A stretch of DNA of 64,000 nucleotides from NCBI GenBank assembly GCA_963739545.1, contig CAVUAT010000014.1:1426001-1490000 (forward strand), in the 5' to 3' direction. The first letter of the stretch is position 1. Every line of letters starts with the position of its first letter. This stretch comes from CAVUAT01 sp963739545 (lineage in GTDB: Bacteria > Actinomycetota > Thermoleophilia > Solirubrobacterales > 70-9). Below the pieces are notes generated by a model that had not been told where the DNA came from, made no database searches, and saw nothing but the letters and a program-made list of their open reading frames with translations. Shown here piece by piece: positions 16,295 through 26,428 of the stretch. A program made the position numbers and the translations under genes.

Positions 16295-17299
16295 TTGGGG
16301 CGGCGCATCCTGATCGTAGGCGTGGCCGGCCACTGGGGATCCGAGCTCGCGCGCCGGCTCGAGGCAGACCCCGAGGTCGATTTCATCTGCGGCGTCGACA
16401 CGCGGCGGCCGGAGCGCCTCGGGCGCACTCGCTTCATCGAGGCCGACATCCGCAACCCCGTGATCTCGCGGCTACTGCCCGGGACCGAGGTCGACACCGT
16501 CGTCCACTGCGGGATCGCCTGGTACCCCGAGCCCGACAAGCCCGCCCGCGCGCTCCACGACATCAACGTGATCGGGACGCTCCAACTGCTCACAGCCTGC
16601 GAGCGCATACCGACCCTGCGCTCGCTCGTCGTGCGCGGCTCGGCCGCGATCTACGGATCCGAGGCCGCGGCGCCCGCCTTCTACACCGAGGACATGGCGC
16701 GCCGCTACCCGTTGAAGACGCGCTTCCAGCAGGACATCGGCGAGCTCGAGAGCCACGTCGAGAACTTCGCCCGTCGACGGCCCTGGACGACCTGCTGCAT
16801 GCTCCGCCACCAGCCCGAGATCGGAGCCGGCCTCGACACCCCGCTCTCGCGCTACCTGACGCTGCCGGTCGTCCCGACTCAGCTCGGCTTTGACCCGCGG
16901 CTTCAGTTCGTCCACCCCGACGACGCCACCGGCGCGCTGCTCGCCGCGACCATGCGTCCGGTCTCGGGACCGGTCAACGTCGCGCCGGGGGGCTCGGTCT
17001 CGCTCGCCAAGGTGATCCGGCTCGCCGGGCGCCGGCGGCTGCCGCTGCCCCATCCGCTGTTCGCCCCGACGCTGTCGCGGCTCGGGCAGAGGCTCGGGAT
17101 CGCCGACCTCTATGGCGACGCCGTTCGCCTGCTCCGGTACGGCCGTGGCGTCGACAACGCCCGGCTGAGGACCGAGCTCGGCTTCTCTCCCGCCTTCGAC
17201 GCGGTCAGCGCGGCGCGCGAGTTCGCGCGCGAGGTCAGCGCGCCCGCCCCGCCGAGCGCGACCCCCGACCCCACCCCAGCTCTGCGCGAGGCCAACTGA
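16295..17299 (+). CDS. NAD-dependent epimerase/dehydratase (extended SDR)
   Basis: A 334-residue protein starting at TTG. A Rossmann fold opens the protein with ILIVGVAGHWGSELARRLE (GxxGxxG variant), an acidic residue in VDTRR for NAD, and DTVVHCGIAWYPEPDK. The expected YxxxK catalytic pair is altered: the region DMARRYPLKTRFQQDIGELE has Tyr but no K four residues later. The C-terminal half carries the substrate domain (LQFVHPDDATGALLAA, GPVNVAPGGSVSLAKVIRLAG). The protein resembles actinobacterial SDRs found next to lysophospholipid acyltransferases. The stop TGA overlaps the ATG of the acyltransferase by 1 bp, so the two are co-translated. Confidence 0.83.
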   Translation: MGRRILIVGVAGHWGSELARRLEADPEVDFICGVDTRRPERLGRTRFIEADIRNPVISRLLPGTEVDTVVHCGIAWYPEPDKPARALHDINVIGTLQLLTACERIPTLRSLVVRGSAAIYGSEAAAPAFYTEDMARRYPLKTRFQQDIGELESHVENFARRRPWTTCCMLRHQPEIGAGLDTPLSRYLTLPVVPTQLGFDPRLQFVHPDDATGALLAATMRPVSGPVNVAPGGSVSLAKVIRLAGRRRLPLPHPLFAPTLSRLGQRLGIADLYGDAVRLLRYGRGVDNARLRTELGFSPAFDAVSAAREFAREVSAPAPPSATPDPTPALREAN

Positions 17300-18159
17300 T
17301 GGACGACGCTCCCGCGAGGCTTCGCGACCTGCCCGGCGCCGTGGCATCGAGCGCGACCGAGGCGGTGCGCCGGCGCTCGGGCGACTACCGCGAGGACGAG
17401 TGGGGCTTCGACGAGGGATTCGCCGAGGCGGCCCTGCCGGGTCTCGAGCTGCTCTATCGCCACTGGTGGAGGGTGAAGGTGAGCGGGCTCGAGAACGTAC
17501 CCGGCCGCGGCCGCGCCCTGCTCGTCGCGAACCACGCCGGGATGCTCCCGTTCGACGCGGCGATGATGTCGACGGCGATCCGCCGGCTGCATCCGAGGCC
17601 GCGCTGGCCGCGCTTCATGGTCTTGGACTGGGCCTTCGAGCTGCCGTTCGTGAGCCACGCGATGCGCAAGGTCGGGGGCGTCCCGGCCAACCCGTTCAAC
17701 GCCCAGCGGCTGCTCGAGCAGGACGAACTCGTCATGGTCTTCCCCGAGGGGGCGAAGGGCAGCGGCAAGCCCTACTCCGAGCGGTACCGGCTTCAGCGCT
17801 TCGGCCGGGGCGGCTTCGTCGAGATCGCGATCCGCTCGCGCGCCCCGATCGTCCCCGTCGCGGTCGTCGGCTCCGAGGAGATCTATCCCAAGATCGCCGA
17901 GAGCCGGACGCTGGCCCGGTTGCTGCGCGCGCCGTTCGTCCCGATCACCCCGACCTTCCCGCTGCTCGGGCCCGCGGGCCTGCTGCCCCTGCCCTCGCGC
18001 TGGCGGATCGAGTTCTGCCCGCCGGTCGACCTCTCGGAGTTGCCGCTCGACGCCGCCGACGACCGCGCCCTCGTCCTCGACGTCTCGAACCGAGTCCGCG
18101 AAACGATTCAGCAGTCGCTGCGCGAGAACCTGCTCGAGCGCGGCGGCACCTTCTTCTGA
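17299..18159 (+). CDS. 1-acyl-sn-glycerol-3-phosphate acyltransferase-like lysophospholipid acyltransferase
   Basis: A 286-residue PlsC-type acyltransferase. Motif I is VANHAGMLPFDAAMM (the NHxG...D form seen in actinobacterial relatives, with two more residues between His and Asp than classic PlsC). Motif III is VMVFPEGAKGSGKPYSERY and motif IV is APIVPVAVVGSEEIYPKI. No strong transmembrane helix is evident, so it is probably peripheral to the membrane. It should transfer an acyl group to a lysolipid. It overlaps the upstream SDR gene by 1 bp and is followed 19 bp later by an SCP2-like gene, forming a lipid cluster. Confidence 0.88.
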   Translation: MDDAPARLRDLPGAVASSATEAVRRRSGDYREDEWGFDEGFAEAALPGLELLYRHWWRVKVSGLENVPGRGRALLVANHAGMLPFDAAMMSTAIRRLHPRPRWPRFMVLDWAFELPFVSHAMRKVGGVPANPFNAQRLLEQDELVMVFPEGAKGSGKPYSERYRLQRFGRGGFVEIAIRSRAPIVPVAVVGSEEIYPKIAESRTLARLLRAPFVPITPTFPLLGPAGLLPLPSRWRIEFCPPVDLSELPLDAADDRALVLDVSNRVRETIQQSLRENLLERGGTFF

Positions 18160-18178
18160 TTGGGCGTAGCCTCGTCCG

Positions 18179-18637
18179 ATGGCGTTGAAGACGGCTCGCA
18201 GCGCGGTCGCGGCGGCGCACTTCCGCTCGGCCTCCGAGCTGCGCGAGGTGCTTGACACGGTGATGAAGGCCATCGACGCCGACCCCGACGCCGGCCCCCG
18301 CCTGCGGGCGGCCGCGGCGCCGCTTCGCTTCGAGTTCCCCGACCTGAAGCTGTGGCTGACGGTCTCGGCGGCGGAGCGCGGCTGCCTCGACTGGGACTTC
18401 TCGCACAGGCGAAAGAACCGGTCGGCCCCGAAGCTGCGACTGACGATGGAGTCCGATTTCGCCAACCGGCTGCTCCAGGGTCGCGAGAACCCAGCGATCG
18501 CGATCGCGCGCGGGCGGCTGCGGACCACCGTGACCGACGCCGGCGCCGTTCTCAACTTCTTCAGCGCCGCCAAGCCCCTGTTCTCCGAGTACCGCCGGGT
18601 GGTCGCGGAGCGCTACCCCCACCTGGCGATCGACTGA
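18179..18637 (+). CDS. SCP2 sterol/lipid-binding-like protein
   Basis: A 152-residue soluble protein. The central part (LRFEFPDLKLWLTVSAAERG, then APKLRLTMESDFANRLLQGRENPAIAIARGRLR) follows the SCP2 pattern, in which a five-stranded sheet forms a hydrophobic tunnel, and it ends with the helix FFSAAKPLFSEYRRVVAER. SCP2-like proteins carry lipids or acyl-CoAs. It lies in the same cluster as the epimerase and acyltransferase, which fits lipid handling. The exact ligand is unknown. Confidence 0.72.
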   Translation: MALKTARSAVAAAHFRSASELREVLDTVMKAIDADPDAGPRLRAAAAPLRFEFPDLKLWLTVSAAERGCLDWDFSHRRKNRSAPKLRLTMESDFANRLLQGRENPAIAIARGRLRTTVTDAGAVLNFFSAAKPLFSEYRRVVAERYPHLAID

Positions 18638-18653
18638 CACCTGTCGGGGGCAT

Positions 18654-18683
18654 TGACTTGGCACGGGGCTCGGGCGTACCCTC
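18654..18683 (+). promoter_or_regulatory. Sigma-70-like promoter of the MerR-cyclase gene
   Basis: TTGACT (18654-18659) and TACCCT (18678-18683) are separated by 18 bp. Transcription from here would begin near 18690 and give a leader of about 170 nt before the ATG at 18864. The -35 box is strong; the -10 box matches TATAAT at only some positions. Confidence 0.45.
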
Positions 18684-18703
18684 ACTGCTACCGGAAAGCG
18701 CTT

Positions 18704-18843
18704 GGGCCGATAGTGGGCCCGCCCGCCCGACGTCCCCCGGCGACTGGGACGAGGGAAGCGGTCCCGCAAGGCGTGATCACGTCGCCGGCCAACGCAGCGG
18801 GCCGTCAGCCCGCAGGCGACGGGGCCACGTTCAGGCCCCGTTG
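18704..18843 (+). other. Highly structured 5' leader of the MerR-cyclase gene
   Basis: Four hairpins follow one another: GGGCC/GGCCC (18704-18708 with 18716-18720), GTCCC/GGGAC (18732-18736 with 18746-18750), GCGGGC/GCCCGC (18797-18802 with 18808-18813) and an eight-pair ACGGGGCC/GGCCCCGT stem (18819-18826 with 18834-18841) that can extend to ten pairs. CGTGATCACG at 18773-18782 is also palindromic. The ribosome site GGAGG at 18858-18862 lies just after the last stem. I match no known riboswitch class; GC-rich DNA yields hairpins by chance, so function is only a possibility. Confidence 0.35.
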
Positions 18844-18863
18844 CCGCGTCAGGGAGCGGAGGC

Positions 18864-20063
18864 ATGAGCGATCGCGATCCGGGCGCGATCTCCCTCGCCG
18901 AGGCGAGTCGGCTCTCGGGCATCTCGACCTCGACGCTGAAGCGCTGGGCCGAGGAGGGGATCGTCCCTGTCGCGGGCGGCCAGTGGACGCGAGCATCCGC
19001 GGCGCAGGCGCGGGTGATCGCCCGGATGCGAGAGCGCGGGTACTCGCTGGATGCGGTGCGCGAAGCAGCACGCGGCGGGCGCCTGGCGTTCGGCTATGCC
19101 GAGGACCTGTTCCAGGTCCCCGAGGGCGAATACACCAAGGAGCAGGCGGCGGCCGAGACCGGGCTCGAGGCGGAGCTGATCGAGCGCCTGATGACGTTGC
19201 TCGGCACCCCGATCGGGGGGGAGGGGCGGCTGAACGAGGAGGACCTGAGGGCGATGCGCCACTGCTCGGAGGTGCTGAAGTCCGGCTTCCCGCTCGTAGC
19301 GTTCCTCCAACTCGTCCGGGTCTATGCCCAGGCCATCCGCAAGGTCGCCGACGCCGAGGTGCGCCTCTTCCACCTCTACGTGCACGAGCCGCTGATGCAG
19401 GACGGCGTGCCTCCTCTGGAGATGGCCGAGGAGATGGGGGACCTCGTCTCGGACCTGCTGCCGGTCACCGCCCCGCTGATGGAGTACATGCACAACCGCT
19501 ACCTGCGCTTCTACATCGAGCAGGACGTCGTCGGCCACATGGAGGCCGACGTCGGCAGCGCGGGGCGAGGGCTCGCCCGCGTCTCGATGGCGTTCTGCTT
19601 CGTCGACCTCACCGGGTTCACCCGCTACACCGAGGAGGAGGGCGACGACGAGGCGCTCGACCTGGTGGAGCGCTTCGTCGACACGGTTGAGGCGACGCTG
19701 CCGAACGAGGCGACGATCGTGAAGACGATCGGCGACGAGGTCATGGTCGTATCGCCCGACCCCGCATCGCTGACCGAATGGTCGGTGGGCTTCCTGACGC
19801 TGTTCCAGGAGCGCCCCCAGCCCAGGGTCGGGATCCACTACGGCGCCGCGGTCTTTCGCGACGGCGACTACTTCGGGGGCGACGTCAACCTCGCTCACCG
19901 CGTCGTCACCCGGGCGCTCGGCGGGGAGGTGCTGGTCACCCAGTCCGTCGTCGAGTCGGTCGCCGACTCCGACTACCTCGAGTTCGACCCGATCGGCGAG
20001 GTGTCGCTGAAGGGATTCGGGGAGCCGATCGCGCTCCACATCGCGCGGCCGACCGCGTCCTAG
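18864..20063 (+). CDS. Class III adenylate/guanylate cyclase with N-terminal MerR helix-turn-helix
   Basis: A 399-residue fusion. Residues 9-75 are a MerR-type DNA-binding domain (SLAEASRLSGISTSTLKRWAEEG, then RVIARMRERGYSLDAVREA). Residues 80-235 are helical and resemble the regulatory domain of Mycobacterium Rv1264-type cyclases (YTKEQAAAETGLEAELIERLMTLLG, LRFYIEQDVVGHMEADVG). Residues 240-395 are a class III cyclase domain with metal Asp in CFVDLTGFTRYTEEEG (near 246) and in IVKTIGDEVMVV (near 290), and the Asn/Arg pair in GGDVNLAHRVVTRA. It probably makes cAMP from ATP as a dimer. The MerR part suggests a link to DNA or to dimer control. The gene sits alone behind its own promoter and leader. 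Confidence 0.9.
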   Translation: MSDRDPGAISLAEASRLSGISTSTLKRWAEEGIVPVAGGQWTRASAAQARVIARMRERGYSLDAVREAARGGRLAFGYAEDLFQVPEGEYTKEQAAAETGLEAELIERLMTLLGTPIGGEGRLNEEDLRAMRHCSEVLKSGFPLVAFLQLVRVYAQAIRKVADAEVRLFHLYVHEPLMQDGVPPLEMAEEMGDLVSDLLPVTAPLMEYMHNRYLRFYIEQDVVGHMEADVGSAGRGLARVSMAFCFVDLTGFTRYTEEEGDDEALDLVERFVDTVEATLPNEATIVKTIGDEVMVVSPDPASLTEWSVGFLTLFQERPQPRVGIHYGAAVFRDGDYFGGDVNLAHRVVTRALGGEVLVTQSVVESVADSDYLEFDPIGEVSLKGFGEPIALHIARPTAS

Positions 20064-20305
20064 ATCTCAATCGACCCACTCGGGGAGGTGCCCGAAGCAG
20101 CCCCTACGGACCATGTCGGCGGAGTGGCTGCGGTGCTCGACGCGGCGCCGAGCATCAGCGCGGGCGAGGCGGTCAGCGCGAGAGTGGCCTTTCGGATTCC
20201 TGACGTCCTACGCCAGGCATCGGGTCTGAGAGGGGGGGCGTGAAGCGGGGTCCGGACGTGGACGGTCGTCCGTCGGCAGTTTCGGTGCGGCCCGAGGCCG
20301 TGGCG
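20064..20305. other. Intergenic region between convergent genes; no gene seen
   Basis: This stretch of 242 bp separates the cyclase gene from the convergent CAP-domain gene. I see no coding pattern, no strong hairpin with a T-run and no repeat. It probably serves as the shared 3' region. Confidence 0.4.
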
Positions 20306-20842
20306 CTACCTGCGGTAGCCGAAGTCGGCCGTGTAGATCGCGGCGTTGGCCACTCCCGGAGTCGGCGCGCCCTTCGCGACCCCGACCCCGACCTGCCGAA
20401 AGCGCGGAGAGAGCATCGAGGCTCGGTGCGACGGGCTCGACATCCAGCGCGAGACGGTGGCCTTCGGGGTGCCGGGCCCGCCGCTGCCCCAGTGCAGGTT
20501 CTCGGCGATGCCCCAGCTCGAGGCGCCGGCGAGGTAGCCGGTGTTGCGGATGCGCCCGACCGGCGAGTTGCCGGTCGGAGAGCTGTGAGAGAAGAAGTCG
20601 GCGGCGTCCATTGCGTTGGAGTGGCGCCTGGCGGCGCGCTCGAGCCGCTCGTCGGAGCGCAGTGGCCGCACCCCGGCGGCCCGCCGGCGCTCGTTCAACA
20701 GGCAGATCACGGAGTCGGCCGCCTCGGCGGGCGTGAGCTCGGAGGGGTTGGCCCCCTCGTTCGGGCAGGCGCCCTCGGCAATGGCGGGAGCAGCGAGGAT
20801 CGCTCCGACCAGCGAGATGGCGCAAAGTCCTTTTCGCAGCAT
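20306..20842 (-). CDS. Secreted CAP (SCP/PR-1) domain protein
   Basis: A 178-residue exported protein. A signal peptide spans 1-24 (ISLVGAILAAPAIAEGA). The CAP core follows: ICLLNERRRAAGVRPLRSDERLERAARRHSNAM with the first His, FFSHSSPTG, then WGIAENLHWG and TVSRWMSSPSHRASMLSPRFRQVGVGVA, which carry the conserved Glu and second His of the CAP cavity. Bacterial CAP proteins are extracellular, with unclear function. Its start is 68 bp from the divergent tilS. Confidence 0.9.
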   Translation of the reverse strand: MLRKGLCAISLVGAILAAPAIAEGACPNEGANPSELTPAEAADSVICLLNERRRAAGVRPLRSDERLERAARRHSNAMDAADFFSHSSPTGNSPVGRIRNTGYLAGASSWGIAENLHWGSGGPGTPKATVSRWMSSPSHRASMLSPRFRQVGVGVAKGAPTPGVANAAIYTADFGYRR

Positions 20843-20910
20843 CTACCTGATTGTCGGCAGGCGGGCCCCCGGCCTTTAGCCCTGCTTGCGCAGAACCTAC
20901 AATCGCGGCG

Positions 20911-22254
20911 ATGAGCGAAGCGGCGGGCGCGCCGCTGACCGGCGCGGTGAGATCGAGCGGACTGGTGAGCGAAGGCTCAGGCGTCGTCCTGTGCTCGGGC
21001 GGCGCCGACTCGGCCGGGCTGGCGGCCGGGCTCGCCGGCGCCTGCGGCCCCGAGCGCCTGGTCGCGCTTCACCTCGACTACGGGCTGCGCCCCGACTCGG
21101 GCGCCGACGCCGCGGTCTGCGCCTCCTTATGTAGGGGGCTCGGCATCGAGCTCGTCGTCGAGCGGCCCGAGCTGCCCTCCGAGGGCAACACGCAGGCCAA
21201 CGCGCGCGAGGCGCGCTACGCGGCGGCAGAGCGCCTGCGCATCGAGCGGGGCCTCGACTGGATCGCGACCGGGCATACGCGCACCGACCTCGCCGAGACC
21301 GTGCTGTACCGGCTCGCCACCTCGCCAGGGCGCCGGGCGCTGCTCGGATTGCGGGCGCGGCGGGGCGTGGTCGTACGCCCGTTGCTCGGCGTCGGGCGGG
21401 CCGATCTGCGTGAGTGGGTCAGCGAGGCCGGGCTGCCTTTCCGCGACGACTCGACGAACGAGCAGCCGCTCTACGCCCGCAACCGCATCCGAAACGAGGT
21501 GCTCCCGGTGCTTGCCGAGCTCGGGCGGGCCGCCGAGGCGACGATCGCCGAGACGCGTGCCGAGCTCGCCGAGGAGGCTGAGGTCCTCGACCGCCTCGCC
21601 GCCGAGGCTCTGGCCGAGGCGGGCGCGGACGTCTCGGGCGCGCTCGACGCCCAGGCGCTGGCGGCCCTCGACCCCGCGATCGCCCGGCTTGCGCTGCGGG
21701 CTCTCGCCGAGCGTGCCGCTGGCGGGCAGGTCGGACTCTCGCGCGCCCGCGCCGCCGAGGTCCGCAGGCTCGCCGCCGACCCCGAGGGCGGCGTGGTCGA
21801 GCTCGGCGGCGGGGTCGAGGCACGGGTCGAGCACGGCTTCGTGCGCTTCTTCACCGCTCCCGAGGCCCGCGCGGCCGCCGAGGCGATGCTGAGCGTGCCA
21901 GGGCGCTGCCGCTTCGGGGAGTGGGAGCTGCGGGCTGATCTCGCCGGGCCCGACGGCCCCCCGGCGGCGCTCGATGCCGCGCGCCTCGATCCCTCGGCGC
22001 TCGAGGGCCGGCTGGTAGTCCGCGCCTGGCGCGAGGGCGACCGGATGCGCCCGCTCGGCGTCGGCGGGAGCAAGTCGCTGCAGGACGTGTTCACCGACCG
22101 CAAGGTCCCGCGGTCGCTTCGGCGCACGCTGCCCGTGGTCACCTCAAGCGGGCGGATCGCCTGGATCGCGGGCGTCGCGGTCTCGGAGGAGTTCGCGGCG
22201 GCCCCCGGGGCCGAGGCGGCGGTGCTGAGGGCCACCAGGGCGCTGCCGGCGTAG
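20911..22254 (+). CDS. tilS: tRNA(Ile)-lysidine synthase TilS
   Basis: A 447-residue N-type ATP pyrophosphatase. The PP-loop SGGADS is at residues 29-34, followed by LDYGLRPDSGADA, GNTQANAREARYAA and the TilS signature IATGHTRTDLAETVLYRL, then FRDDSTNEQPLYARNRIRNEVLP. The C-terminal substrate domain is present (RAWREGDRMRPLGVGGSKSLQDVFTDRKVPRSLR). It ligates lysine to C34 of tRNA-Ile2, changing CAU from Met to Ile decoding, and is essential. It is first of the conserved tilS-hpt-ftsH series, with 32 bp to hpt. Confidence 0.95.
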   Translation: MSEAAGAPLTGAVRSSGLVSEGSGVVLCSGGADSAGLAAGLAGACGPERLVALHLDYGLRPDSGADAAVCASLCRGLGIELVVERPELPSEGNTQANAREARYAAAERLRIERGLDWIATGHTRTDLAETVLYRLATSPGRRALLGLRARRGVVVRPLLGVGRADLREWVSEAGLPFRDDSTNEQPLYARNRIRNEVLPVLAELGRAAEATIAETRAELAEEAEVLDRLAAEALAEAGADVSGALDAQALAALDPAIARLALRALAERAAGGQVGLSRARAAEVRRLAADPEGGVVELGGGVEARVEHGFVRFFTAPEARAAAEAMLSVPGRCRFGEWELRADLAGPDGPPAALDAARLDPSALEGRLVVRAWREGDRMRPLGVGGSKSLQDVFTDRKVPRSLRRTLPVVTSSGRIAWIAGVAVSEEFAAAPGAEAAVLRATRALPA

Positions 22255-22286
22255 CCAGGCCGCCCCCGCCTACATAAACTGGCGCG

Positions 22287-22832
22287 GTGGAGGGAGACGA
22301 GCTGATCGGCGAGGTCCTCGTCAATGAGGCGGACCTGCAGCGGCGGGTGAGCGAGCTCGCCGCCGACATCAGTCGCGACTACGAGGGCCGGAAGGTCCTG
22401 CTCGTGGCGATCCTCAAGGGCGCCGTCCCTTTCCTCGCCGACCTGATGCGCCAGCTCGAGGTGCCCTCCGAGCTCGACTTCATGGCCGTATCGAGCTACG
22501 GCTCCTCCACCGACTCCTCGGGCGTGGTGCGCATCCTCAAGGACCTCGACGACTCGATCGCCGGCCGCGACGTGCTGATCGTCGAGGACATCATCGACTC
22601 CGGGCTGACCCTGCACTACCTGCTGCGCAACCTGGCGGCGCGCGATCCCGCGTCGCTCGAGGTCTGCTCGCTGCTCACCAAGCCCGACCGCAGGAGGGTC
22701 GATCTGCCGATCCGCTACGTCGGATTCGAGATCCCGAACAAGTTCGCGATCGGCTACGGGCTGGACCACGGCGAGAGCTTCCGGGGGCTCCCATACGTCG
22801 CTGCGCTGCGAGAAAGCCCTTATGCCCGCTGA
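22287..22832 (+). CDS. hpt: Hypoxanthine phosphoribosyltransferase
   Basis: A 181-residue purine salvage enzyme starting at GTG. VLLVAILKGAVPFLADLMRQL and SSYGSSTDSSGVVRILKDLD are typical of HPRT. The PRPP-binding loop is VLIVEDIIDSGLTLHYLL, and the C-terminal VGFEIPNKFAIGYGLDHGE holds the purine-contact residues. It converts hypoxanthine (and guanine) with PRPP to IMP (GMP). It lies between tilS and ftsH, as in Bacillus and Mycobacterium. Confidence 0.95.
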   Translation: MEGDELIGEVLVNEADLQRRVSELAADISRDYEGRKVLLVAILKGAVPFLADLMRQLEVPSELDFMAVSSYGSSTDSSGVVRILKDLDDSIAGRDVLIVEDIIDSGLTLHYLLRNLAARDPASLEVCSLLTKPDRRRVDLPIRYVGFEIPNKFAIGYGLDHGESFRGLPYVAALRESPYAR

Positions 22833-22857
22833 AGCCCCCCTGGTACCGTTCTGAGCC

Positions 22858-24822
<1,965 letters not shown>

Positions 24823-24829
24823 GCCCGCG

Positions 24830-25705
24830 TTGAGGCTGATGGGGGTCGTCAACGTGACCCCGGACTCGTTCTCCGACGGAGGGGAGTTCCTCGACGCCGA
24901 GCGGGCCATCGCACACGGGCGGGAGCTGGCTGAGCAGGGCGCGGACATCCTCGATGTGGGGGGTGAGTCCACCCGGCCCGGCGCCGCGGCCGTCGAGGCA
25001 GCCGAGGAGCTCGAGCGGGTCGGTCCGGTGGTCGAAGCGCTCGCTCCGGACCACGTCGTCTCGATTGACACCTCGAAGATCGAGGTGGCCCGTGCCGCGC
25101 TGGACGCCGGCGCGGCGATCGTCAACGACGTCACGGCGTTGCGCTCCGAGCCCGAACTGGCGGACCTCTGTGCTGAGCGCGGCTGCGACGTCGTTCTCAT
25201 GCACATGCTGGGCGACCCGCGCACGATGCAGGCGGACCCCCGCTACCACGACGTCGTCGACGACATCAAAACCTTCCTCGCCGAGCGAATCGAGTTCGCC
25301 GTGGCGGCGGGCATCAGCGAGGAGCGGATCTGGGTCGACCCCGGGATCGGCTTCGGCAAGACCATCGAGCACAACCTCGAGCTGACCCGCAGGCTCGGCG
25401 AGCTCGCCGATCTCGGCCGCCCGATCGTCTACGGCAGCTCGCGCAAGAGCTTCATCGGCAAGCTCACCGGCGCCGACGCCGGCGAGCGCCTCGGCGGCAC
25501 CATCGCCTCCAACCTGATCGCCGCCGCGAACGGCGCCACGGTGCTCCGCGTCCACGACGTCGCCCCGATGCGCGAAGCGCTCATCGCGTCAAGCGCGATC
25601 CTGGACCCCGAGGCCGCCGCGGCCGTCGGCGAGCGCCAGGGCGAATCGGGGGCTACGGCCCCCAGCAGTAGAGGATCGGCAGCGCGTAGGGGTCGCGCGC
25701 GATGA
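24830..25705 (+). CDS. folP: Dihydropteroate synthase
   Basis: A 291-residue enzyme. The protein opens almost directly with signature 1, LMGVVNVTPDSFSDGGEF, so the start must be TTG 24830 or ATG 24839; longer frames lie within ftsH. Signature 2 is DILDVGGESTRPGA, followed by VSIDTSK, IVNDVTAL, VLMHMLGDPRTMQ, WVDPGIGFGKT, YGSSRKSFIG and RVHDVAPMREAL. It condenses p-aminobenzoate with dihydropterin pyrophosphate. The last 53 bp overlap the convergent transglycosylase gene, and the C-terminal 25 residues are low-complexity. folB and folK follow after three minus-strand genes. Confidence 0.95.
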   Translation: MRLMGVVNVTPDSFSDGGEFLDAERAIAHGRELAEQGADILDVGGESTRPGAAAVEAAEELERVGPVVEALAPDHVVSIDTSKIEVARAALDAGAAIVNDVTALRSEPELADLCAERGCDVVLMHMLGDPRTMQADPRYHDVVDDIKTFLAERIEFAVAAGISEERIWVDPGIGFGKTIEHNLELTRRLGELADLGRPIVYGSSRKSFIGKLTGADAGERLGGTIASNLIAAANGATVLRVHDVAPMREALIASSAILDPEAAAAVGERQGESGATAPSSRGSAARRGRAR

Positions 25706-26417
25706 GCTTTGCGAAGTCGGTGACGGCTCCGACGTAGAGCTTCGACTGGTTGTAGGCGTACAGGGCGCGGGCGTAGCTGCGGGGCGCTCCGCGGTCGCGC
25801 AGCAGCCGGGCGGCGGCGAGGATCGCGTCGTGGGGGTCGCGGATGTCGCCGTCCTCGCCGTAGACGCGCCACGTCGAGGGGATGAACTGCATCGGTCCGC
25901 GTGCGCCGGCCGTGCTGTTGCTCTTGACGCGGCCGAACTTGGTCTCGACCAGGTTGATCGCCGCTAGGTAGTGCGAGGCGATGGCGTGGCGGCCCTCGGC
26001 CTCCTCGTAGTGGCTGACCAGGCTGGCGAGCGGCTCAGGCTTGCCGACGCGGAGCTTTCGCGGCTTCCCGCCGCCGGCGAGGCGTCGCAGCTTGACCGCG
26101 GCGGACGTCAGCGCCGCCACCCGGCTCTCGACCGCCGGCGCCAGCAGGCCGATCGTTGCGGCGGCGAGCTTCGGGCGCTTGGCGAGGAAGCGCACCTGCC
26201 GCTGCAGGGCGAGGGCCGGGGCGACGACTGCCTCGGGCGCCTGGCCGGACGGCGGGTCGCCCGCGCTCGCAACCCACCCGTCGATCGCCTGGCGCAGGAC
26301 GGCGTCGTTCGCGCTCACCTCGGCCGCAAGCTCGTCTGCGCCCGAGGCCCCGGCCGCGGCCGGCGCGGCGAGCGCAAGCGCGCACACCATTGACGCGAGA
26401 AGCAGCGGGAATCTCAT
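25653..26417 (-). CDS. Secreted lytic transglycosylase, SLT domain
   Basis: A 254-residue protein with a signal peptide (residues 1-23, LLLASMVCALALAAPAAAG). The middle is an all-helical region. The C-terminal third is an SLT domain with catalytic Glu in AINLVETKFGRVKSNSTAGARGP, then MQFIPSTWRVYG and IRDPHDAILAAARLLRDRG. It cleaves the glycan strands of peptidoglycan. The SLT core resembles that of the 12173-14632 protein, so they are probably paralogous modules. The 3' end overlaps folP by 53 bp. Confidence 0.88.
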   Translation of the reverse strand: MRFPLLLASMVCALALAAPAAAGASGADELAAEVSANDAVLRQAIDGWVASAGDPPSGQAPEAVVAPALALQRQVRFLAKRPKLAAATIGLLAPAVESRVAALTSAAVKLRRLAGGGKPRKLRVGKPEPLASLVSHYEEAEGRHAIASHYLAAINLVETKFGRVKSNSTAGARGPMQFIPSTWRVYGEDGDIRDPHDAILAAARLLRDRGAPRSYARALYAYNQSKLYVGAVTDFAKLIARDPYALPILYCWGP

Positions 26418-26428
26418 GCCGAGAAAGG

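Noticed and set aside
18750..18790. GGTCCCGC string in the cyclase leader as part of a cobalamin riboswitch
   Set aside because: The rest of the cobalamin core and the B12 box are absent, and the gene is not linked to cobalamin.
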